From: JBCCLJ01 sp039026915
Lineage (GTDB): Bacteria > Acidobacteriota > Thermoanaerobaculia > Multivoradales > Multivoraceae
NCBI GenBank assembly: GCA_039026915.1
Contig: JBCCLJ010000130.1
Location: 1 to 20,425 of the forward strand
Direction: 5' to 3'
DNA: 20,425 nucleotides
The position numbers and the translations under genes are program-made. Shown here in pieces: positions 14,390 to 20,425 of this stretch (position 1 is its first letter; each line of letters opens with the position of its first letter). Below the pieces are notes generated by a model, which worked only from the letters and a program-made list of their open reading frames with translations, had not been told where the DNA came from and searched no databases.

Positions 14390-17300
14390 GCCTGCCTGGT
14401 CTCTCCATTCGCCGCCCGGTGCTGGCGACGGTGATCAACCTGCTGATCGTCGTGCTCGGTCTCGCTGCCTGGCAAGGGCTGCCGATTCGCGAGTATCCCG
14501 ACGTCGACGTGCCGGTCGTGTCGATCTCGACGGCCTACTTCGGCGCCAGTCCGTCGACGGTCGAGAGCACGATCACCGAGCCGATCGAGCAGGGTCTCGG
14601 TGGTATCGAGGGCCTGCGCGCCATCTCCTCCCAGAGCGCTTTCGGCTCCAGCACGATCAACATCGAGTTCGAAGCCGGGCGCGACCTCGATCTAGCCGCC
14701 ACCGACGTCTCGAACGCTGTGCAACGCGCCGTCGGCCGCCTGCCGCTCGAGGCCGAGCAGCCGGTGATCTACAAGAACTCCGGAGGCGGGTCGGGCGCGA
14801 TCATGTGGATCACACTCTTCGGAGAGGGCGTTTCCTCCGAAGACAAGACCGACATTGCCGACCGCCTGGTCAAGACGCCACTCCAGCTCCTACCTGGCAT
14901 CGCTCAGGTGATGCTCGGCGGCGAGCGCCGCTACGCCATGCGCATCTGGCTCGACCCCGCACGCATGGCCGCGCGCGGCGTCGAGGCAAGCGACGTGCGC
15001 CGCGCCGTGCGCGCCAACAATCTGCAGGTGCCGGCCGGCCAGGTCGAAGGAGAGGGCCGCAAGTTCATCGTCAACGTCGATGCTCAGGTCGACGATCCAC
15101 GCGTTTACGAGCGCCTCGTCATCCGTCGGGACGGAGACGCCGCGGTGCGCGTGCAGGACGTCGGCTGGGTCGAGCTCGGCTCGTCGAACTACGAGACGAT
15201 CACTCGCTCCAAAGGCAAGCCGACGGTCGGCATCGGCATCATCGCCCAGTCGACCGCCAACGAGCTGGACGTCAGTCGCGCCGTGCGCGCCGCGCTCCCG
15301 GAGATCGAGAAGACACTGCCCGAGGGCATGAGCCTCTTCATCGGCCCCGACAACACCGTCTTCGTCGAGGAGTCGCTCGGGCAGGCCTTCCAGACGCTGC
15401 TCGTCGTCTTTGGCCTGGTGATGATCGTCAACCTCATCTTCCTGCGCTCGCTGACGACGACGCTGATCTGCAGCGTCGCCATCCCGATCTCGCTCGTCGG
15501 CACGCTCGCCGTCATGTTCGTCCTCGGCTTCTCGCTCAACGTGCTGACCGTGCTTGGGCTCGTGCTCGCCATCGGCATGCTCGTCGACGACTCGATCGTG
15601 GTGCTCGAGAACATCTATCGACGCCAAGAGAACGGCGAAACGCCGCACGACGCCGCCTTCCACGGCGCTCGCGAAGTGGCCTTCCCGGTGCTCGCCACGA
15701 CCGCGGCCGTCGTCGCTGTGCTCGTTCCTTTGGCAGCGATCCAGGGCAACACCGGACGCCTCTTCCGCGAGTTCTCGTGGACGATGGCGGCCGCCGTCTG
15801 CATCTCCACCTTCGTCGCGCTGACCATGGTGCCGATGGCCTGCGCCCTCTACCTGCGCCTCAGCGGCGAGCACGGTGCCGCCTACCGCGCGATCGAAAGC
15901 GTGCTCGACGGGCTGGCGCGCGTGTACGGGCGGGCGCTCGAGTGGTCCGTCCGCAATCGCTGGATCATGGCAGTGGCCATGCTGGCGACGATCGGCGGTG
16001 TCGCCCTGCTGCTGCGCGCGACGCCGGCGACGCTGGTACCCACCGAGGACCGCGGCACCTTCATGACCTTTCTGCGCGCTCCGCAGGGCTCTACGGCGGC
16101 CTACACGGACCGTGCCCTGCGCCAGGCCGAGGAGCACATCCTGGCGCTGCCGGAGCTGCACGGCAACTTCGCAGCCGTGGCCATGAGCCGCGGCGGCGGC
16201 AGCGACACGGCCTCGGGCATCATCTTCGCCCGACTCAAGGACTGGGACGAGCGCCAGCGGTCGCAGCAGGAGATCGTCGCCGATCTCTTCCCCAAGTTCA
16301 TGGCGATCCCGGAAGCGATGGTCTTCCCCATCAACCCGCCGTCTCTCGGCGGAGGCGGCAACCAATCCGACATCGAGGTCATCCTGCGCAGCTCCTCGGC
16401 GAGCCTCGACGACTTCCGCGCCGTCGTCGGCTCGATGCTGGCGCAGATGCGTGAGATCCCCGGCTTGATCAACGTCGACTCGGACCTGCGCTTCGAGAAT
16501 CCGCAGCTCGACGTCAGCATCGATCGTGAGGTCGCTGCCGACCTCGGCCTTTCCGCCGAGGCCGTCGCCGATTCGGTGCGACTCCTGGTCTCCGAGGGTC
16601 CCGCCGACGAGTTCATCCTTCGCAACAAGCAGTACGACGTCGTCATGTCGCTGGCCCCCCGCTACAAGAGCTTTCCCGAACAGCTGAGCGAGATTCATCT
16701 GCGAACCTCGGAGGGCGCCATGGTGCCGCTCTCCCAGGTGGCGCGCTCGCGACCGACCGTGGCTCCCGCCAGCTTGAATCATCACGATCTCGTGCGCTCG
16801 GCAACGCTCACGGCAAGCCTTGCTCCCGGCGCGACGATGGGCGCCGCGCTCCCGGCCGTGCTCGACATCGCCGAACGCGAGCTACCGCCGGGCTTCACCA
16901 CGGCTCTGGGCGGCGTCTCGCGCGAGTTCGTCGAATCGACAGGCGCCATCTACATGACCTTCGCGCTGGCGCTGCTCATCATCTTCCTGGTGCTCGCCGC
17001 GCAGTTCGAGAGCTTCCTGCACCCGCTGACGGTGCTGCTCAGCGTCCCGCTTGCCTGCCTGGGCGCACTCGCGGCACTGAATCTGCTCGGTCACACGCTC
17101 AACATCTACAGCGCCATCGGCATCATCCTGCTCGTCGGGCTGGTGACGAAGAACTCGATCCTGCTCGTCGACTTCGCCAACCAGGAAAGAGCCCGCGGCG
17201 CCGAGCTGATGGAGAGCCTGATCGCGGCCGGGAAGACGCGCTTCCGCCCCATCCTCATGACCAGCGTGACGTCGATCCTCGGCGCGCTACCGCTCGCATT

Positions 17301-17517
17301 CGCGACCGGCGCCGGCGCCGAGAGTCGGCAGCCGATCGGCGCGGCCGTTCTCGGGGGTCTCCTCTTCTCCACGGTCTTCACTCTTCTGATCATCCCGGCG
17401 ATCCATCTCTTCGTCGTCAAAGCCGGCGAGCGGCTCGGACTGAACATGGTGCCGCCGCTCGTCGACATCGACCGTCCGACGGGCCTCGAGGAGAGCACCG
17501 CGACGGCCGGCGGCTGA
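14386..17517 (+). CDS. RND multidrug efflux pump permease (HAE1/AcrB-MdtC type)
   Basis: A 1043-aa proton-driven exporter of the inner membrane. It opens LSIRRPVLATVINLLIVVLG, the first transmembrane helix common to RND pumps, followed by the large periplasmic porter loop (ASPSTVESTITEPIEQ). The proton-relay residues are Asp401 and Asp402 in GMLVDDSIVVLENIYR (helix 4) and Lys922 in GLVTKNSILLVDF (helix 10). Length matches the family (about 1020-1050). The start is GTG at 14386, overlapping the adaptor stop (GTGA), with GGAG 8 nt upstream; no nearby ATG fits. With the adaptor it forms a tripartite pump whose TolC-like channel is not in the window. The substrate range cannot be inferred, and no local regulator gene is adjacent. 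Confidence 0.95.
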   Translation: MSLPGLSIRRPVLATVINLLIVVLGLAAWQGLPIREYPDVDVPVVSISTAYFGASPSTVESTITEPIEQGLGGIEGLRAISSQSAFGSSTINIEFEAGRDLDLAATDVSNAVQRAVGRLPLEAEQPVIYKNSGGGSGAIMWITLFGEGVSSEDKTDIADRLVKTPLQLLPGIAQVMLGGERRYAMRIWLDPARMAARGVEASDVRRAVRANNLQVPAGQVEGEGRKFIVNVDAQVDDPRVYERLVIRRDGDAAVRVQDVGWVELGSSNYETITRSKGKPTVGIGIIAQSTANELDVSRAVRAALPEIEKTLPEGMSLFIGPDNTVFVEESLGQAFQTLLVVFGLVMIVNLIFLRSLTTTLICSVAIPISLVGTLAVMFVLGFSLNVLTVLGLVLAIGMLVDDSIVVLENIYRRQENGETPHDAAFHGAREVAFPVLATTAAVVAVLVPLAAIQGNTGRLFREFSWTMAAAVCISTFVALTMVPMACALYLRLSGEHGAAYRAIESVLDGLARVYGRALEWSVRNRWIMAVAMLATIGGVALLLRATPATLVPTEDRGTFMTFLRAPQGSTAAYTDRALRQAEEHILALPELHGNFAAVAMSRGGGSDTASGIIFARLKDWDERQRSQQEIVADLFPKFMAIPEAMVFPINPPSLGGGGNQSDIEVILRSSSASLDDFRAVVGSMLAQMREIPGLINVDSDLRFENPQLDVSIDREVAADLGLSAEAVADSVRLLVSEGPADEFILRNKQYDVVMSLAPRYKSFPEQLSEIHLRTSEGAMVPLSQVARSRPTVAPASLNHHDLVRSATLTASLAPGATMGAALPAVLDIAERELPPGFTTALGGVSREFVESTGAIYMTFALALLIIFLVLAAQFESFLHPLTVLLSVPLACLGALAALNLLGHTLNIYSAIGIILLVGLVTKNSILLVDFANQERARGAELMESLIAAGKTRFRPILMTSVTSILGALPLAFATGAGAESRQPIGAAVLGGLLFSTVFTLLIIPAIHLFVVKAGERLGLNMVPPLVDIDRPTGLEESTATAGG

Positions 17518-17552
17518 GGCGGCCCCAGAGCGAGCCGCAGTAGACTGCTCGC

Positions 17553-18929
17553 ATGACTCTTCACAACTCGGTCAGCGCACGCAGCATCGCTGCGCTGCTC
17601 TTGCTCTTCGCTGCCGCGACTCCCCTCGGCGCTCAGTCGGACGACGGCTGGACCCCACTCTTCAACGGCACCGATCTCACCGGCTGGAGGAAGCTCGGCG
17701 GCGACGCCGAGTACTCCGTGGAGAACGGAGTCCTCGTCGGTCTGTCCAAGCCATCGCGGCAGAACACCTTTCTCGTCACCGAGAAGAGTTACGACGACTT
17801 CGTGCTCGAGCTCGAGTTCAAGGTCGACAGCAAGACGAATTCAGGAATCCAGGTACGCAGCGAGGCCGACCCCGAAAAGGGCCGCGTCTTCGGCTACCAG
17901 ATCGAGATCGATCCGTCGGAGCGCGCCTGGACGGGCGGCCTGTACGACGAGGCGCGCCGCGGCTGGCTCTACCCGCTCGACGTCAACCAGGAGGCTCGCG
18001 CCGCCTTCCGCTCAGGCGAGTGGAACACCTTCCGCATCGAGTGCCTCGGCCCGTCCATCCGCTCTTGGCTCAACGGCGTGCCGGCCACGCACCTGCTCGA
18101 CGACATGACGTCCGAGGGCTTCATCGGCCTGCAGGTACACGCGCCCTATCCCGGCGTCGCGGACGACGGCCAGAAGGTCTGGTGGCGCAACCTGCGCATC
18201 AAGACCGAAGGACTCGAGCCGGCGACGCACGACGCGTCGCAGTTCGTGGCCAACCGTCTGGTCAACGACGTCAGCGCGGCAGAGCAGGCCCAGGGGTGGT
18301 CCTCGATCTTCGACGGCAAGAGCACCGACGGCTGGCGGCCGGTGCACGGCGAGGCAGGAGCCCTCGGCCCGCGCTGGTCGGTCGAGGACGGTGCGCTCGT
18401 CGTCGGCGGCGACTCGTCCTACTCCGACGGGCGCGACGTCGTCCACGCAAGCGAGCTGGGGGCCTTCGAACTACAGCTCGAGTTCCGTCTCGCACAGGGC
18501 GCCAACAGCGGCATCAAGTACTTCGTCACGGAGGAGTACCACCCCGGCTCGCAGCACGGCGTCGGTCTCGAGTACCAGCTGCTCGACGACTCCCGACACC
18601 CCGATGCCCAGGGCGAGCGCGGCGAGCTGCGAAAGCTCGGCGCGCTCTACGACCTGCTCGCGGCGGACAAGCAGGGCCGCTTCGTACGCCCGCCCGGGCA
18701 GTGGAACCACGCTCGCATCGTGGCCTACGCCGACGGCCGCATCGAGCACTGGCTCAACCACCGCAAGGTGCTCGACGTCGAGCGTCACTCGGCCGCGTTC
18801 TCCGAGCTCGTCGCCGGCAGCAAATACGCCAAGTACAGCGGCTTCGGTCACTGGACGAAGGGCCGCATCCTGCTGCAGGACCACGGCGACAAGGTGGAGT
18901 TCCGCAGCATCAAGCTGCGCGAGCTCTAG
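17553..18929 (+). CDS. Exported tandem DUF1080 (3-keto-disaccharide hydrolase / laminin-G-like) protein
   Basis: A 458-aa protein. SARSIAALLLLFAAATPLGAQ forms a signal peptide with cleavage near residue 28. Two DUF1080 domains follow: domain 1 starts at WTPLFNGTDLTGW (33-45) and domain 2 at SSIFDGKSTDGW (250-261). Each has the family's jelly-roll signatures: DFVLELEFKVDSKTNSGIQV and FELQLEFRLAQGANSGIKYF, then WNTFRIECLG and WNHARIVAYADG. DUF1080 proteins are extracytoplasmic; some members hydrolyse 3-keto-glycosides and others bind carbohydrate. The start lies 35 bp after the RND pump stop, so it may share its transcript, though a TAGACT 6 nt before the ATG could be a -10 of its own promoter. 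No Shine-Dalgarno sequence is evident. Confidence 0.88.
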   Translation: MTLHNSVSARSIAALLLLFAAATPLGAQSDDGWTPLFNGTDLTGWRKLGGDAEYSVENGVLVGLSKPSRQNTFLVTEKSYDDFVLELEFKVDSKTNSGIQVRSEADPEKGRVFGYQIEIDPSERAWTGGLYDEARRGWLYPLDVNQEARAAFRSGEWNTFRIECLGPSIRSWLNGVPATHLLDDMTSEGFIGLQVHAPYPGVADDGQKVWWRNLRIKTEGLEPATHDASQFVANRLVNDVSAAEQAQGWSSIFDGKSTDGWRPVHGEAGALGPRWSVEDGALVVGGDSSYSDGRDVVHASELGAFELQLEFRLAQGANSGIKYFVTEEYHPGSQHGVGLEYQLLDDSRHPDAQGERGELRKLGALYDLLAADKQGRFVRPPGQWNHARIVAYADGRIEHWLNHRKVLDVERHSAAFSELVAGSKYAKYSGFGHWTKGRILLQDHGDKVEFRSIKLREL

Positions 18930-19019
18930 TCAGGCGGCCAGACAGCTCGCTCGACCCGTCATCGTTGCGCCGAGCAGCACCGGCCTTTAGCCTCGTGATT
19001 CATCGACCTGAGGACCGCT

Positions 19020-20174
19020 ATGAAAGTTGGCGACGCCACCATCCGCTCCCGTATGGCGGGACTCGATCTGCCCGACGTCGGCGAGCCGGCTTTCGTGCGG
19101 CCCCCAACTCTCGCCGAGGCGACCGTCGCGGTCGTCACCAGCGCCGGCCTCCAGCGACCCGGCGACGACATCTGGAAGCAGGGGGACCAGAGCTTCCGGC
19201 AGTTCAATGCCTCCGAGCGCGACCTGACCCTGAGCCATGTCAGCAACAACTTCGACCGCTCGGGCTTCGTCGCCGACCTCAATGTGGTCTATCCGCTCGA
19301 CCGACTCGACGAGCTCGCGACGGAGGGAGTGATCGGCGCCGTGAGCTCGACGCATCTGAGCTTCATGGGCGCTCTCGACGAGACGATGAGCACGCTCCGG
19401 CACGACACCGGGCCCGCTGCCGCCGAGGTGCTGAAGGAGGCCGGTACGGATGTCGTTCTGCTCACCCCCGTGTGACCGCTGTGCACGCGTACCGTGAGTA
19501 CGCTCGCACACGTCTTCGAGCAGTGCGGTCTTTCGACCGTCGTGCTCGCGTCGGTTCGCGAGAACGCTGAACAGCTCGAGCCGCCACGCGCGCTCTTCTG
19601 CGAGTTTCCGCTCGGACGACCGCTCGGGAAGCCGCGCGACGCCGCGTTTCAGCGAGGCGTGCTGAACGCAGCCTTCGAGCTCCTCGAGGAAACTGAAGGT
19701 CCGGTCTTGCGCGACTTCCCGGAGATCATTCACGACTCGACGGAGGAGCCGCTCGTCTGCCGGCTGCCACCGCGAGAGAACACCTCAGCACCTCCCGCAG
19801 TGGACGAAGCACGCGGACTGATCAAGGCCTACCGCAGGAGCGCCGAGCAGAGCGGTCGCACTCTGGTCGGCAGGGCGCTGCAGCCCGAAGACGTGCCGCG
19901 CGGCCTCGAGGCCTTCCTCGCCATCGCCGACGGGACTCCCTGGAAGGAGGTCGGCCTTGCAGGGCACCCCCTGCAGTGGTCGCGCGACATCACCAGCTAC
20001 TACGAGGAAGCGGCCGCCGCGCTGAGCGATCACGTGCCGGCGGCGCGCGCAGCCGAGAGCTGGCTCTACCACCACACCGAAGCCGGCAAGGTGCTGATCG
20101 CGGCTCGGCGCGCTCTGAAGGCAGCCGAAGAGCCCTTCTGGTTCTTCCTGGTGCCATCGACGCAGGATCCTTGA
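19020..20174 (+). CDS. Selenoprotein of the glycine/sarcosine/betaine reductase selenoprotein B (GrdB-like) family, Sec152 encoded by in-frame TGA
   Basis: I read one 384-residue protein through an in-frame TGA (19473-19475, residue 152). Before it is VVLLTPV and after it PLCTRTVSTLAHVFEQ, giving TPV-U-PLC: the UxxC redox motif (Sec152, Cys155) of this family, whose relatives carry Cys or Sec there. Upstream FDRSGFVADLNVVYPLDRLDEL and downstream FPLGRPLGKPRD are also family-like, so the homology spans the TGA. A SECIS-like hairpin follows directly. The second half alone would have to start at a GTG (19494) with no ribosome binding site. GAGGA 5 nt before the ATG supports 19020. A helical C-terminal part (about 255-384) has no role I recognise. 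No GrdA/GrdC or pyruvoyl-type partners are near, so it is probably not a classical glycine reductase subunit but a selenium-dependent oxidoreductase. The next gene, a ureohydrolase, starts 12 nt after its stop. Confidence 0.88.
19480..19510 (+). promoter_or_regulatory. Bacterial SECIS element for Sec152
   Basis: An mRNA hairpin begins 4 nt after the UGA (19473-19475). The lower stem is 5 bp (19480-19484 with 19506-19510, TGTGC/GCACA), then a 2x2 internal loop, then a 6-bp upper stem (19487-19492 with 19498-19503, GCGTAC/GTACGC) and a 5-nt apical loop CGTGA. The spacing of 17 nt between UGA and apical loop, and a G at loop position 2 followed by U (19494-19495), fit the known bacterial SECIS rules and closely match the GU position in E. 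coli fdhF. It would bind SelB carrying Sec-tRNA. Confidence 0.8.
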
Positions 20175-20186
20175 GCCGGAGTCAAC

Positions 20187-20425
20187 GTGACCGAGATTCG
20201 CTGCCTGGGCTTTCCCACCGGCCACAATTCGAGCTTCGACGCGGGTCCCTCCGAGGGTCCTGCCAGGACGTGGGAGGTGCTCTTCAACGGCGCCGGCAAC
20301 CTGACGACGGAGCGCGGCGTCGAGCTCGGCGAGCGGGTCGACTGGCAGGAGCTGCGCACCGTACCCGTGCTCGGGGGCGCTGCCGGCTTCGCGGCGGTTC
20401 GCCAGGCCGTGGAAGCCGAGCTCGA
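20187..20425 (+). CDS. Ureohydrolase (agmatinase/arginase family), N-terminal part, cut by the window end
   Basis: The first 79 codons of a gene that runs past the right edge. The start is GTG at 20187, with GGAG 5 nt upstream and the selenoprotein stop 12 nt before that GTG. The sequence CLGFPTGHNSSFDAGPSEGP followed by NLTTERGVELG matches the N-terminal region of ureohydrolases (agmatinase-like form GxPxDxNSSFxxGPxxxP, then NxxxExGxDL). These are Mn-dependent enzymes that release urea from guanidino compounds such as agmatine, arginine, guanidinobutyrate or guanidinoacetate. The catalytic His/Asp motifs lie beyond the window, so activity and substrate cannot be judged. Tight spacing implies co-transcription with the selenoprotein. 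Confidence 0.75.
   Translation, partial: MTEIRCLGFPTGHNSSFDAGPSEGPARTWEVLFNGAGNLTTERGVELGERVDWQELRTVPVLGGAAGFAAVRQAVEAEL

Noticed and set aside
14247..16785. Long alternative frames over the RND pump on both strands
   Set aside because: They are Arg- or His/Asp-rich shadow translations; the pump frame carries all family motifs.
17541..17546. TAnnCT hexamers before several genes (11831 TACGCT, 13189 TACACT, 17541 TAGACT, 18988 TAGCCT) as -10 boxes
   Set aside because: The recurrence is suggestive, but no convincing -35 box lies at 16-18 bp in any case, so individual promoters are not called.
19494..20174. Second half of the selenoprotein as an independent gene starting at GTG
   Set aside because: No ribosome binding site precedes it. 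It is in frame with the upstream half, and the family redox motif bridges the TGA.

Overview
The window is a G+C-rich bacterial chromosome segment. Its Gram-negative character is shown by an outer-membrane beta-barrel protein, an RND efflux pump with its periplasmic adaptor, and several lipoproteins or exported proteins. The gene mix (DUF885, DUF1080, an exported D-aminoacylase-like enzyme, a UGA-encoded selenoprotein, large desaturase-like flavoproteins) would fit Acidobacteriota or Myxococcota, but no phylogenetic marker is present, so this is only a guess. I see no rRNA, tRNA, CRISPR array, insertion sequence or phage gene.

Layout. Positions 1-316 hold no confident gene: a possible gene edge on the minus strand and a perfect inverted repeat. 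Positions 317-5651 form a minus-strand operon of three genes, read right to left: a 706-aa phytoene/zeta-carotene-desaturase-like flavoprotein, an acetoacetate-decarboxylase-family protein, and a second, paralogous 710-aa flavoprotein that overlaps the decarboxylase gene by 4 bp. Next come a minus-strand outer-membrane beta-barrel gene (5831-6493), with a perfect 14-bp inverted repeat behind it, and a divergent membrane-bound LytTR regulator (6633-7514). An exported amidohydrolase of the N-acyl-D-amino-acid deacylase family (7538-9127, minus) is divergent from a DUF885 protein (9209-10852). An exported protein with a Fam20/HipA-like kinase signature (10868-11686, minus) is divergent from an acyl-CoA-dehydrogenase-fold flavoenzyme (11885-13093). 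An RND adaptor and pump pair (13250-17517) follows with overlapping codons, then a tandem DUF1080 protein (17553-18929).

The most striking item is at the right end. Two adjacent same-frame reading frames (from 19020 and up to 20174) are one gene interrupted by an in-frame TGA at 19473-19475. That TGA lies exactly at the redox motif UxxC of the glycine/sarcosine/betaine reductase selenoprotein B family. Immediately after it is a stem-loop with the geometry of a bacterial SECIS element: 17 nt between the UGA and the apical loop, and a GU in the loop. I read this as a 384-residue selenoprotein with Sec152. Its stop is followed after 12 nt by a GTG-started ureohydrolase (agmatinase/arginase family) gene that runs off the window, which suggests a selenoprotein-ureohydrolase operon.

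How genes may work together. The desaturase-like/decarboxylase-like trio probably catalyses successive steps on one lipid, isoprenoid or polyketide-like substrate; the substrate is unknown. The LytTR regulator may control itself and the divergent beta-barrel gene. The RND adaptor and pump form one exporter, whose outer-membrane channel must be encoded elsewhere. The selenoprotein and ureohydrolase may act in one nitrogen or amino-acid pathway; translating the selenoprotein needs selA/selB/selC/selD, none of which is in the window.
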